From: an uncultured Christensenellaceae bacterium
GTDB lineage: Bacteria > Bacillota > Clostridia > Christensenellales > UBA3700
Direction of reading: 5' to 3'
Assembly: GCA_944376205.1 (NCBI GenBank)
Contig: CALWBV010000001.1
Location: 1-64,000, forward strand
Length of the DNA stretch: 64,000 nucleotides
Below the pieces are notes generated by a model, which saw nothing but the letters and a program-made list of their open reading frames with translations, had not been told where the DNA came from and made no database searches. The translations under genes were made by a program, and so were the position numbers. Every line of letters starts with the position of its first letter. The stretch's first letter is position 1. Of the stretch, positions 8,330 through 17,280 are shown piece after piece.

Positions 8330-9672
8330 TATCTGAATCTCCGTTTTTTAGGTTTTTCTTCTTTGATGACTATTTCTCTGATATCTTCTTCGTCATCCTC
8401 ATTTGTATTCTTTGATTCCAACGCCGCCTGATTGGGATTTATTCCCGAATCTATCATATCCAGCATACCCAAAAACTTCTCGCAACCGTCGTTGACAAAG
8501 TGGTTTTCGCAGTGTACTTTCCACCCCTTGAGGTCCTTGAGATAACCTGCCATGGCAATTTTTATTCTTTCGTTGCTTATACCCGAATAAGCATAACCGC
8601 CAGACACGAGATACTTACTGTTTTTGGTCTCGACGTTGTTTACGCTGTCCATAAGTATGAGAGGTATTTTGTGCATGATTGCTTCATAGCATATTGTCGC
8701 TGTGGGTGCGGCTATAAGATAGTCCGTAATGCGATAAACCGTCGCAAGTCCGTTGACGTTGTCCGCAAAATAGATGTTGGACGTACACTCGTTTTTCTTG
8801 CTCCACCTGCCGAATTTTCTGAAAATCGACTTGTTGCCGTTGGTGATGACGAGTATATTGCAATCCTTAAACTGCGATACGTCTTTTAGCGCATTATAAG
8901 TGTATTTCGAACCATATCTTCCTCCGAGTATTGTGATGACGGGAAGATTGTTGCGGATATTGAATTTGTTTTTTATCTCCTCGACGCTTTCTCGAATCTC
9001 GGCGACTTCGATTTCTTTCTTATCGGGAGTATCAAGACCTTCTGCAAGCAATTTTTTCTTTTTTTCGGGCAGGGCTTTAGAAGTCTCTCCGTTGTAAAAA
9101 GTCTCCCCTAAATCTATGGGCATATTGATCAAAAAAATCTTGTCGGCGTCAATGCCTTTGGATATGAGCGCATCCTTTGTCTTGTGTGTAATGACAAAAT
9201 AACCGTCAAGATATATGTTTACAAAATTGTTCTGAAGATCGAAATCTGTGAGAAGCGCAAAAATTTTGCCGCTTAAGTTATACTTTTCTCTTGCGAGTAT
9301 TGCTTTTTTTACGGCATACTGCGAAGTGCAAACGGTATATTCCGCATCGTAACGCATACAGATGTTTTCCAACTTTTTGAAGCGTGCAAAATGCTCGGAC
9401 GTAGGTTTGAAATTGACTTCGTTTCCGTCACTGTCCTTTTTTCTCTCTACGTCTGCATTGGGAAAATTGACGAGAAGGTTGTTGAAAAACGGACTGCGTC
9501 TGTAAGTAAACCTGTACGCCTTCAAAAAGTTTTTCGCCACTCCGAAACTGTCATACTCTCTTTCGTTGACGGCGATAACGTTGTATTTCCCGTCGTCGCA
9601 AAGATAGTTTTTAAGCGCCAACGCCGACACGTCAAACATTTTGGAGTAAATTATCAATACGGTTTTTTTCAT
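8329..9672 (-). CDS. GT-B glycosyltransferase, MGDG synthase/MurG-like
   Basis: 447 aa. The N-terminal half resembles the acceptor domain of diacylglycerol glycosyltransferases (processive UgtP / MGDG synthase group). The C-terminal half has ITILGGRYGSKY (about 275-286) and the donor-binding stretch TATICYEAIMHKIPLILMD. The usual GG before it is replaced by AAP. It probably makes a glycolipid or modifies a cell-envelope lipid, inferred from the fold. The last ~45 residues are acidic and then very basic (KKRRFR). I start at MKKTVLIIYSK because AAGGAAAAT precedes it; a longer frame adds 10 unsupported residues. Confidence 0.72.
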   Translation of the reverse strand: MKKTVLIIYSKMFDVSALALKNYLCDDGKYNVIAVNEREYDSFGVAKNFLKAYRFTYRRSPFFNNLLVNFPNADVERKKDSDGNEVNFKPTSEHFARFKKLENICMRYDAEYTVCTSQYAVKKAILAREKYNLSGKIFALLTDFDLQNNFVNIYLDGYFVITHKTKDALISKGIDADKIFLINMPIDLGETFYNGETSKALPEKKKKLLAEGLDTPDKKEIEVAEIRESVEEIKNKFNIRNNLPVITILGGRYGSKYTYNALKDVSQFKDCNILVITNGNKSIFRKFGRWSKKNECTSNIYFADNVNGLATVYRITDYLIAAPTATICYEAIMHKIPLILMDSVNNVETKNSKYLVSGGYAYSGISNERIKIAMAGYLKDLKGWKVHCENHFVNDGCEKFLGMLDMIDSGINPNQAALESKNTNEDDEEDIREIVIKEEKPKKRRFR

Positions 9673-9733
9673 ATTTTCCTTATGCCGTCCTGCCGTAAGC
9701 AAGGTGATTTTTATGTACCGCCGCCGCTCGACT

Positions 9734-9762
9734 AATATATTATATCGTGCGACGTCTGTAAA
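9734..9762 (-). promoter_or_regulatory. Putative promoter of glycosyltransferase-Dabb-ppiB operon
   Basis: Minus strand: -35 TTTACA (9757-9762), 17-bp spacer, -10 TATATT (9734-9739). An overlapping TATAAT lies too close to this -35 (12 bp) to be paired with it. Confidence 0.5.
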
Positions 9763-9871
9763 GTATGAGATATAGGTTTATTTCCCCGACTCGAGGAAAT
9801 CGCTATATATAATATACCACATATTCTCGCAAGTGCAAATATAAAAAAGCATTATTTTGAATTTATGCGCA

Positions 9872-11107
9872 TCAATTTTGCTTTTTTCTTAAAATATCGC
9901 CTTCGCTCAACTTCGCTTGCGTGGGTATGTAAAGTATCTGCTGAACAAGTTTTGCGTCCTCGACTTCGTTCATATCCGAATCGTACATCTTTTCAACGGT
10001 AAGAATTTTATCGAAATATTCGTCGTCGGGAGAAAGAATCTCGAGAGAATCTCCCTTTCTGAATCGGTTGCGCATTTCCACTTTGAGCATACCTTTTTCT
10101 TCGTCGTACCCCTTTACTCTTGCGATAAATTCGTAATCGCACGCAGGTTGAGACGTTTGAAGACACACGTTGTTTTTATCTCCGTAATAAAAACCTGTCG
10201 TGTATGCCCTGTGGCTGTTTTTATAGAGTTCGTCGGCTATATACGACGGCAAAACGTATTTTTCGCCTTTTTCTTTGCAGTCGTAGTATAAGTCTATTGC
10301 TTTGCGGTATGCGTTTATAACGCTTGCGACATAATAGGGAGATTTCATTCTGCCCTCTACTTTGAATGACGATACGCCGTTTTCTATCAATTCGCCGATA
10401 TGCTCGATCATGTTGAGATCTTTGGAATTGAGAAGATATGTACCTCTCTCCTCTTCGCCTATCGTCAAGGGCATGCCTCCGCGGTTTTTCTCGACAATGG
10501 AAAATTCCCATCTGCAAGCCTGTACGCAGTCGCCTCTGTTGGACGATCGTCCCGTAAGCGCATTGGACAAAAGACATCTGCCCGAATAGGCTATACACAT
10601 AGCCCCGTGAACAAAAGCTTCGATTTCCACGTCGTCGGGAAGATACTCTCTTATTTCCTTGATATCCGACATAGAAGCTTCACGTGCAAGCACAACTCTT
10701 TTTACGCCTTGATCCGCCCAGAATTTTGCGGCATATTTGTTGGTAGTGTTCGCCTGCGTAGAGAGATGTATTTCAAGCTCGGGAGCAACTTCTCTGCACA
10801 AAGCAAGCACGCCGGGGTCGCTTATAATTACTGCGTCCACACCTGCGTTTTGCAGAGTCACGAAATAATCCTTGAGTTTGGGAAAGTCGCTGTTGAATGC
10901 AAACACGTTGGCGGCAACATAAATTTTTTTGCCCCTCTCGTGCGTATATTCAACTGCTTCTTTGAGTTGCAATTCGTCAAAATTTTTGGCGTTTGCCCTC
11001 AAGCTGAAACAACTTCCGCCGATATACACGGCATCGGCTCCGAAATGCAAAGCCGTCTTAAGTTTGTCCATATCGCCTGCGGGAGCAAGCAATTCTACTC
11101 TGTTCAT
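9872..11107 (-). CDS. Peptidase U32-family protein, probable tRNA uridine hydroxylase (TrhP type)
   Basis: 411 aa, starting with the family signature ELLAPAGDMDKLKTALHFGADAVYIGG. The Cys motif GAMCIAYSGRC...GDCVQACRW (about 167-197) is the conserved iron-sulfur/cysteine set. A C-terminal beta-barrel follows. Although named peptidases, U32 proteins YrrN/YrrO (TrhP) of Bacillus hydroxylate U34 of tRNA using prephenate. The adjacent trmR homologue, which methylates that hydroxyl, supports this function rather than proteolysis. Bacillus uses two U32 proteins; only one is visible here. The gap to trmR is 151 bp. Confidence 0.85.
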   Translation of the reverse strand: MNRVELLAPAGDMDKLKTALHFGADAVYIGGSCFSLRANAKNFDELQLKEAVEYTHERGKKIYVAANVFAFNSDFPKLKDYFVTLQNAGVDAVIISDPGVLALCREVAPELEIHLSTQANTTNKYAAKFWADQGVKRVVLAREASMSDIKEIREYLPDDVEIEAFVHGAMCIAYSGRCLLSNALTGRSSNRGDCVQACRWEFSIVEKNRGGMPLTIGEEERGTYLLNSKDLNMIEHIGELIENGVSSFKVEGRMKSPYYVASVINAYRKAIDLYYDCKEKGEKYVLPSYIADELYKNSHRAYTTGFYYGDKNNVCLQTSQPACDYEFIARVKGYDEEKGMLKVEMRNRFRKGDSLEILSPDDEYFDKILTVEKMYDSDMNEVEDAKLVQQILYIPTQAKLSEGDILRKKQN

Positions 11108-11258
11108 TTTGATATCCTCTTTTGCGCATTCAACCGCTACGCTGTCGGATTGAATTTATTGAAAATCTTTTTCGGTCAATTTGCAAAAACCCGAATCGAA
11201 CCGAATTTTCGCCTATCGTCTCACGGCTCAAAACAATTTTGAAAACGCTCGACTGTGT

Positions 11259-11861
11259 CTAAAGTTTTTTTACGACGGCTATACCGTTGCCTTCTTCGAG
11301 CACGGTACTTTCAAAAAGGCTGCCGTCCTCTATATATGCGAGAAATTCACGCATGTTTTTTACTATCGTGCGATGTTTGTGCACGACTTTTTCATTCCCT
11401 CTCACAAGTCCCAGATAAAGCACGTCGTCGCAAAGTACGATACCGCCTTGAGATATGTGCGGCAAAAGAAATTCGAGTTGGCTTTTATACGCCGATTTCG
11501 CGCCGTCGATAAATACGAAATCGTATGTCTTGCCCTCTGTCGTACTCTCGAGAATTTGCGATGCGTCGCCCTCGAATACGTTTATCCTGTCTGCGACCCC
11601 GAGAGTCTGCCAAAGCTGTTTTGCTTTGATTATTCTTTCGCTGTCCTTTTCTATCGTGTCTATCGTACAATCCGACAACAACGCCATAAGCGAAGAAGAA
11701 TACCCTATCGCCGTGCCTATCTCCAGCACCCTCAACGGTTTATATTTTGCAAAAAGTTCTCTCAAGACTCTTTCGCACTCGTCGGAGAGTATCATTATAT
11801 AATTTTGCCGAGCATAGTCGTGCACCCCTCTCAACGTCTTTTCTGCCGTATCGTCAATCAT
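11259..11861 (-). CDS. trmR: tRNA 5-hydroxyuridine methyltransferase TrmR (YrrM)
   Basis: 200 aa, class I SAM-dependent O-methyltransferase. VLEIGTAIGYSS (about 45-56) binds SAM, and VFIDGAKSAYKSQLE and CDDVLYLG supply the metal-binding acidic residues of the COMT-like family. TrmR converts 5-hydroxyuridine-34 to 5-methoxyuridine in tRNA. The order RNase J, trmR, U32 is operon-like, with 10 bp separating rnj from trmR. Assignment over generic caffeoyl-CoA-type O-methyltransferase rests on the U32 neighbour. Confidence 0.82.
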   Translation of the reverse strand: MIDDTAEKTLRGVHDYARQNYIMILSDECERVLRELFAKYKPLRVLEIGTAIGYSSSLMALLSDCTIDTIEKDSERIIKAKQLWQTLGVADRINVFEGDASQILESTTEGKTYDFVFIDGAKSAYKSQLEFLLPHISQGGIVLCDDVLYLGLVRGNEKVVHKHRTIVKNMREFLAYIEDGSLFESTVLEEGNGIAVVKKL

Positions 11862-11871
11862 AGGGTCACCT

Positions 11872-13557
11872 TTATTCTTCGTCCTTATCCTCTTTTATCT
11901 GTTCGATAAGAAGTGGCAAGACCATAGGTCTCTGTCTTAATTTGTTGAGTATAACTCTCGAAATCTTGCGTTTGAGATTGTTTTTGAGACCGCCTCTGTC
12001 GCTTTCGTTTTTATAGCTCGAAGTCTCGAAAGTATCTTCTGCAAGCGCCTTGAGACTTTCGAGAAAATCGTCGTCGAATACAACTCCTCTCGAAAGAATG
12101 TCAACGGACGCAAGCTGTCTGTTTTCGACATTTATATTGAGAAGTATTATCACAACGCCGTCAGTCGAAAGCTGTTTTCTGTCACGCAACACGAGACTGT
12201 CCACATTGCTGTCGCCGTCGACATAAACTTCCCCTGCCTCTACGCTCTGTCCGAGTTGAATGGATTTTTTCTTAACCACGACTCTGTTGCCTATATCCAC
12301 GAGACGGATATTCTCTTTAGGGATACCCATGGAAATGGCAAGTTCCTCGTGCTTTTTGAGATGTCTGAATTCGCCGTGTACGGGAATGAAATATTTGGGC
12401 TTGACCAAAGAAAGCATGAGCTTGAGCTCATCCTGACAAGCATGTCCCGAAACATGCAGCTGTTCGAGCGAACCGTAGAGAACTTTTGCACCTCTTCTGT
12501 ACAGTTTGTTTATAAGCGTATATACGGCTTTTTCATTGCCGGGAATAGGTTGAGAAGATATCGCCACAACGTCCTGTTCGCCGATGACTACTTCCTTGTC
12601 TTCACCGTTCGCCATACGGGTAAGAGCGCTCATCGGTTCACCTTGCGAGCCCGTGGAGATAATACACAGTTTGTTGGGTTGAACACTCTTGATTTCCTCG
12701 ATAGAAATTACTGTATTATCCTTGTATTCGAGCATGCCGAGCTTCTTTGCCATCTCGCTGATATTGACCATGCTTCTGCCGTCAAACGCAACTTGTCTTC
12801 CCGCTTTTTCGCATATGCTGATGATTTGCTGGACCCTGTTTACGTTTGAAGCGAAAGTTGCAATAATAATACGCTTATCCGTGTTGGTCTGAATAATCTT
12901 TTCGAGAGTAACGCCGACTTCCTTTTCCGAAATCGTCGTACCTTTTTTCTCGATATTGGTTGATTCGCCGAGCATGAGCGTAACTCCCGAATTACCGATA
13001 TCGGCAATTCTTCCGAGGTCGATACTCTCACCGTCTACAGGCGTAAAGTCTATCTTGTAGTCGCCAGTATGGAAAATTACTCCTGCGGGAGTGGTGATTG
13101 ACAGCGCAAACGCTCCGAGTATGGAGTGCGTAACATTGATAAATTCCACACTGAAAACGCCAATATTCTTTTTATCTCCGCCTTTGACGACGTTGAGTTT
13201 GGGCATATTCATTTTTCTTTCGGTAAGTTTATGCTTTATAAGCGCCATTGCAAGCGAACTGCCGTATATGGGAATATTGCCGCATTCTGCGAGAAGATAA
13301 GGAATACCTCCGATATGGTCTTCGTGTCCGTGCGTGATAACGATGCCCTTAATTTTGTCGAGATTTTCCTTGACGAATGTAAAATCGGGGACGATAAGAT
13401 CTATACCGGGGGTATCGTCCATGGAAGGAAAAGTCGAGCCGCAATCCACGATAAGTATGTCGTTGGCATAGCATATCGCAGTCATATTTTTGCCTATCTC
13501 GCCTACGCCGCCGAGAAAAGCCACTTCGAGTTCTTTATTTTTTTTGCTTTTGACCAA
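11872..13557 (-). CDS. rnjA: Ribonuclease J
   Basis: 561 aa, beta-CASP metallo-beta-lactamase nuclease acting in mRNA turnover and rRNA maturation (5'-3' exo- and endonuclease). Motif 2 HGHEDHIGG lies at 76-84, motif 3 THSILGAFAL and motif 4 HTGDYKID follow. The beta-CASP part has STGSQGEPMSAL and ISSQPIPGNE, then HVSGHA and PVHGEFRH. The C-terminal domain is present (to KISRVILNKLRQRP). Lysine-rich start MVKSKKNKEL. Only one copy is in the window. Confidence 0.96.
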   Translation of the reverse strand: MVKSKKNKELEVAFLGGVGEIGKNMTAICYANDILIVDCGSTFPSMDDTPGIDLIVPDFTFVKENLDKIKGIVITHGHEDHIGGIPYLLAECGNIPIYGSSLAMALIKHKLTERKMNMPKLNVVKGGDKKNIGVFSVEFINVTHSILGAFALSITTPAGVIFHTGDYKIDFTPVDGESIDLGRIADIGNSGVTLMLGESTNIEKKGTTISEKEVGVTLEKIIQTNTDKRIIIATFASNVNRVQQIISICEKAGRQVAFDGRSMVNISEMAKKLGMLEYKDNTVISIEEIKSVQPNKLCIISTGSQGEPMSALTRMANGEDKEVVIGEQDVVAISSQPIPGNEKAVYTLINKLYRRGAKVLYGSLEQLHVSGHACQDELKLMLSLVKPKYFIPVHGEFRHLKKHEELAISMGIPKENIRLVDIGNRVVVKKKSIQLGQSVEAGEVYVDGDSNVDSLVLRDRKQLSTDGVVIILLNINVENRQLASVDILSRGVVFDDDFLESLKALAEDTFETSSYKNESDRGGLKNNLKRKISRVILNKLRQRPMVLPLLIEQIKEDKDEE

Positions 13558-13608
13558 AATTACTCCTTTTTTGAATTTCTGTCATTCAAAACGCATTAAT
13601 ACGCTTTA

Positions 13609-13637
13609 ATTATATATTAAAATTAACAGATTGACAA
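13609..13637 (-). promoter_or_regulatory. Sigma-A promoter of rnjA-trmR-U32
   Basis: Minus strand: -35 TTGTCA (13632-13637), 17-bp spacer, -10 TATAAT (13609-13614), about 52 bp upstream of the RNase J start codon. Confidence 0.75.
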
Positions 13638-13946
13638 GAGAAATACCCGCAAAGTTTGGCGTAATTAGCCGTAAAAAGGAAAATATCGGAAATTTTTGTA
13701 AAAGGTTGAACTTTCCGATAAAAAATATTTGTCAAAAAAATTCTTTTCTTCAATAATCGGAAGCGTATTCAATTACCCGTTTTGTGCATAAAATTAAATC
13801 GGATTTTCCGCCATCCTTAAGACAAGAAAACCCGATTGTTCAATATGAAAAATTTATAATTTATAACATTTCAGGCAAACAAAAACCCTTTAATAATTAT
13901 AATTTGTTTTATTTATCAATATCATTACAACTTTGTATCCGAAAAA
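13638..13946. other. AT-rich intergenic region, no gene seen
   Basis: No coding frame with a ribosome site and no recognisable structured RNA between the rnjA promoter and the end of the nucleotidyltransferase gene. A weak inverted pair (TCGGAAA near 13,688 and TTTCCGA near 13,713) could form a small hairpin. I see no T-run after it. Confidence 0.5.
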
Positions 13947-14666
13947 TCAATACGAGTATTCGAGACGGAGTCCGAAATTCGTCGGATGCGTGCAAACGTA
14001 TTCGTTGGTTGAATAATACTTGGGCAACGTTCCTATGTCCGACCAGAAAAATTGTCCTTTATACGCCGCCATATCGCCCGAAAGCAAAGGAAATACGTCA
14101 TACGAAAAATCACAGAATCCGTCGGGAATGATATCAAAAATACCTTCCTTAAAAGCGTATATACCCGTATTTACCCAGCCCGAACATTTTATCGCAGGCT
14201 TTTCGAGAAAGGAAGTTATTATTCCGTTTCTGCACTTTACCAACCCGAAACCTCTGGCGTCGGTTAGCCTTTTTACCGCAATACCGGCTATTTTGCCCGT
14301 CTTTTTGTGATATTCGCCAAAGTCTTTTAGATCGATATTGCAAAGCCCGTCAGCCGACAAGACGAAAAAATCTTCGCAAATGAAGTCGCGTGCGGCTTTT
14401 ACTCCGCCTGCCGTCCCCAACGGTTCACTCTCCGAATAATACGTGAGATCAACTCCGAATCTTGAACCGTCTTTGAAATAATCCATTATCATTTCGCCCT
14501 TGTAACCTACCGTAACGGCTATATCCCTTACTCCTGCTTTTGCAAGATTGAGAATCACATACTCCATGACCGGTTTGTCTATAATTTTTACCAAAGGCTT
14601 GGGAAGTTCGTCGGTGAGCGGTCTCAATCTGCTTCCCTTGCCTCCTGCCATAATAATCGCCTGCAT
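13947..14666 (-). CDS. Sugar-phosphate nucleotidyltransferase (NDP-sugar pyrophosphorylase)
   Basis: 239 aa. It has the signature MAGGKGSRLRPLTDELPKP (7-25), with the catalytic Arg and Lys and the nucleotide-binding Gly loop. SEPLGTAGGV (79-88) and FVLSADGL follow (Asp for Mg2+), then FLEKP and WVNTGIYAF. It couples a sugar-1-phosphate to an NTP, releasing PPi. It is short, without the left-handed beta-helix of GlmU/GlgC, and resembles stand-alone mannose-1-phosphate guanylyltransferase or MurNAc-1-P uridylyltransferase (MurU). The sugar cannot be fixed from sequence alone. Transcribed away from serC. Confidence 0.8.
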   Translation of the reverse strand: MQAIIMAGGKGSRLRPLTDELPKPLVKIIDKPVMEYVILNLAKAGVRDIAVTVGYKGEMIMDYFKDGSRFGVDLTYYSESEPLGTAGGVKAARDFICEDFFVLSADGLCNIDLKDFGEYHKKTGKIAGIAVKRLTDARGFGLVKCRNGIITSFLEKPAIKCSGWVNTGIYAFKEGIFDIIPDGFCDFSYDVFPLLSGDMAAYKGQFFWSDIGTLPKYYSTNEYVCTHPTNFGLRLEYSY

Positions 14667-14793
14667 ACCTCGCTCCTTTGTAATTATTCTATGGAAAATT
14701 AAGGAAAATATGCGCTCTTTTGTCCCAAATAAAGATATTTTGACCGCATTTGCTCTTTTTTGTAATTATCGTTAAAAATTACACAATATTTTG

Positions 14794-14822
14794 TTGCTTA
14801 AAACAAAGCATAGTGATATAAT
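14794..14822 (+). promoter_or_regulatory. Sigma-A promoter of serC-serA
   Basis: -35 TTGCTT (14794-14799), 17-bp spacer, -10 TATAAT (14817-14822). The leader to the serC ATG is about 57 nt and includes AAGGAG at 14,873-14,878. No T-box-like structure was seen in it. Confidence 0.8.
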
Positions 14823-14885
14823 GAGTATATTCTTTTATTTACATAATATTTCGGTCATATAATATACCGAATAAGGAGTTAAAAA

Positions 14886-15956
14886 ATGAGAGTTTACAAT
14901 TTTTCCGCAGGCCCTTCCATGTTGCCTATCGAAGTTCTTCAGGAAGCTCAAAAAGACTTGCTTGACTACGCTGGCAGCGGCATGAGCGTGTGCGAAATGA
15001 GTCACAGAAGCAAATACTACGACGCCATCAACAACGAATGCATCGCTCTTTTCAGAGAATTGATGAACATCCCTGAAAATTACAGCGTTATCTTTGTTCA
15101 GGGCGGCGGTTCCACCCAATTCGAAGCTGTTCCCCTCAACCTCTTGACAGGCAGCGGCAAAGCCGATTACATCGTTACCGGCAACTTTGCAAAAAAGGCT
15201 TATAAAGAAGCTCTCAAGTACGGCGATATCGCAGTCGCAGGTTCGTCCGAAGACAAAAAATTCACATATATCCCCAAGGATCTCAAAATCAGAGACGATA
15301 TAGACTATCTTTATATCTGCCAAAACAACACTATTTTCGGTACGAGATATGCAAAACTCCCCGAGACAAAAGCAAACCTCGTAGCAGATATATCTTCTAA
15401 CATCTTGAGCGAAAAAATGGATATAAGCAAGTACGGCGTTCTCTTTGCAGGCGCTCAAAAGAATATCGCTCCCGCAGGTTTGACTATCGTTATCGTAAGA
15501 AACAATCTCGTAACCGACGGAATGAAAATCTGCCCTACAATGCTCAAATGGAAGACGCAGGTTGACAACAACAGCCTTTACAATACGCCTCCCTGCTTCC
15601 CTATCTATATGGCTATGCTCGTACTCCGTCACCTCAAGAAACTCGGCGGCGTAGAAGAAATGCAGAAAATCAACGAATACAAGTCTTCGCTTCTCTATGA
15701 CTTTATCGACAATTCTTCTTTCTACAGCAACGGAGTAGCTAAAGAAGACCGTTCGTTCATGAACGTTCCTTTCGTAACGCCCAATGCCGACCTCGACGCT
15801 AAATTCGTAAAAGAAGCAGGCGAAAACGGACTCGTTTCCCTCAAAGGTCACAGACTTGTAGGCGGTATGCGTGCATCTATCTACAACGCTATGCCCGTAG
15901 ACGGCGTAAAGAAACTCATCGAATTCATGAAGAAATTCGAAATCGAAAACAAATAA
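14886..15956 (+). CDS. serC: Phosphoserine aminotransferase
   Basis: 356 aa, class V PLP aminotransferase. It converts 3-phosphohydroxypyruvate and glutamate to phosphoserine (serine, and in some species pyridoxine, biosynthesis). The start YNFSAGPSMLP is diagnostic, GGGSTQFEAVP binds PLP phosphate, and GAQKNIAPAG contains the Schiff-base lysine. The C-terminus LVGGMRASIYNAMP is typical. It is followed 27 bp later by serA. Codon choice is highly biased (many AAC, CTC, GAC), suggesting strong expression. Confidence 0.97.
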   Translation: MRVYNFSAGPSMLPIEVLQEAQKDLLDYAGSGMSVCEMSHRSKYYDAINNECIALFRELMNIPENYSVIFVQGGGSTQFEAVPLNLLTGSGKADYIVTGNFAKKAYKEALKYGDIAVAGSSEDKKFTYIPKDLKIRDDIDYLYICQNNTIFGTRYAKLPETKANLVADISSNILSEKMDISKYGVLFAGAQKNIAPAGLTIVIVRNNLVTDGMKICPTMLKWKTQVDNNSLYNTPPCFPIYMAMLVLRHLKKLGGVEEMQKINEYKSSLLYDFIDNSSFYSNGVAKEDRSFMNVPFVTPNADLDAKFVKEAGENGLVSLKGHRLVGGMRASIYNAMPVDGVKKLIEFMKKFEIENK

Positions 15957-15983
15957 TCTGCAATTCGTAAAAACGGAGTAATT

Positions 15984-17114
15984 ATGAAAGAAATTCTTAA
16001 ACTTAACGAAATAAGCAGCAAAGTCAACGATATTCTTACCGCTGACAGCTATACCGTATCCGCAGACGCTAAAAACCCCGAAGCTATTATCTTGAGAAGT
16101 TTTTCCATGCATGAATACGATATGCCCGAAAGCGTTGTTGCCGTTGCCCGTGCAGGCGCAGGCGTAAACAATATTTCTCTCGACAAGATGAGCGAAAAAG
16201 GAGTATGCGTTTTCAATACTCCCGGCGCCAACGCAAACGCAGTAAAAGAACTTGTTCTTTTCTCTCTCTTCCTTTCTTCGAGACGTCTCTACGAAGGTAT
16301 CGTATGGACACAAAACCTCGAGAAAAACGGAGAAGTAAACAAGCAGGTAGAAAAAGGTAAAAAGGCTTTTGTCGGACAGGAAATTCTCGGAAGAACTCTC
16401 GGCATCATCGGTCTCGGCGCTATCGGTAAACTCGTTGCGGCTGCAGTACTCGCTCTCGGCATGAAAGTCATCGCATACGATCCTTTCGTAAAAGAAAGCG
16501 ACCTCGACATCAATCTTACAACAGATATAAACGACGTTTACAAAAACAGCGATTACATCACATTGCACGTTCCTGCTACGCCCGAAACAAAAAATTCTAT
16601 CAATAAGGATACGATCGCCCTTATGAAAGACGGCGTAAGAATAATCAACCTTGCTCGTGCCGAACTCGTCAACAACAACGATATCAAACAAGCTATCGCC
16701 GACAAGAAAGTCGCTAAATACGTCACTGACCTTCCCTGCGACGAACTTCTCGGAGTTGACAACGTTATTACTATTCCTCACCTCGGCGCTTCCACAGGCG
16801 AAGCTGAAGACAACTGTGCTGTAATGGCTGCACACCAACTTAAAGATTATCTTGAAAACGGTAACGTAGTCAACAGCGTAAACTTCCCCAGACTTCAGGC
16901 TAACAGAAAAGGCAAATGCCGTATCTGCGTAATAAGCAAAGACGTTGACAATGCCGTCGCTCAAGTAAGCGTTCTCGTCAATAAAAATCTTGCAGGCATT
17001 ACAAGCGCTACACGCGGAAATATCTGCTACATAATCGCAGACCTCGAAGAAAAGATCGACGACGCTACCCTCGAAAGCATCAAAGCTATCTCTCTCAAAG
17101 TAAGAGTTCTTTGA
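15984..17114 (+). CDS. serA: D-3-phosphoglycerate dehydrogenase
   Basis: 376 aa, D-isomer-specific 2-hydroxyacid dehydrogenase, the first step of serine synthesis. GIIGLGAIG (140-148) binds NAD with D166 of AYDPF. Catalytic Arg is in NLARAE (222-227) and the catalytic His in IPHLGAST (264-271). A short ACT-like regulatory domain covers about residues 305-376, so serine feedback is possible. This is the compact form without the extended intervening domain. With serC it gives two of the three serine steps; a serB-type phosphatase is not in the window. AACGGAG precedes the ATG. Confidence 0.95.
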   Translation: MKEILKLNEISSKVNDILTADSYTVSADAKNPEAIILRSFSMHEYDMPESVVAVARAGAGVNNISLDKMSEKGVCVFNTPGANANAVKELVLFSLFLSSRRLYEGIVWTQNLEKNGEVNKQVEKGKKAFVGQEILGRTLGIIGLGAIGKLVAAAVLALGMKVIAYDPFVKESDLDINLTTDINDVYKNSDYITLHVPATPETKNSINKDTIALMKDGVRIINLARAELVNNNDIKQAIADKKVAKYVTDLPCDELLGVDNVITIPHLGASTGEAEDNCAVMAAHQLKDYLENGNVVNSVNFPRLQANRKGKCRICVISKDVDNAVAQVSVLVNKNLAGITSATRGNICYIIADLEEKIDDATLESIKAISLKVRVL

Positions 17115-17132
17115 TTTTCCGCTAAAAAGACA

Positions 17133-17165
17133 AAGCCGTTGAGTTAATCCTCAACGGCTTTTTTA
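17133..17165 (+). terminator. Rho-independent terminator of serC-serA
   Basis: Stem AAGCCGTTGAG (17133-17143) with CTCAACGGCTT (17150-17160), six-base loop, then TTTTTAT. Confidence 0.92.
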
Positions 17166-17280
17166 TTGCCTTATTTGCAGCTTTGTTTCATAACTGAAAT
17201 CACAATCCAAATAACTTAAAACCTTTATACGTAAAATTTTAAGGCAAAAGACTGCACTATATAAAGTCTTATCGGCTCAA

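Noticed and set aside
13558..13946. Riboswitch or structured RNA near rnjA
   Set aside because: Only a weak hairpin and AT-rich sequence were seen; no known riboswitch core motif could be matched.
14835..16964. 709-codon frame on the minus strand opposite serC-serA
   Set aside because: It is wholly antisense to two unmistakable genes with catalytic motifs, has no ribosome site, and its Cys/Phe/Val-rich composition is that of a reverse-frame shadow.
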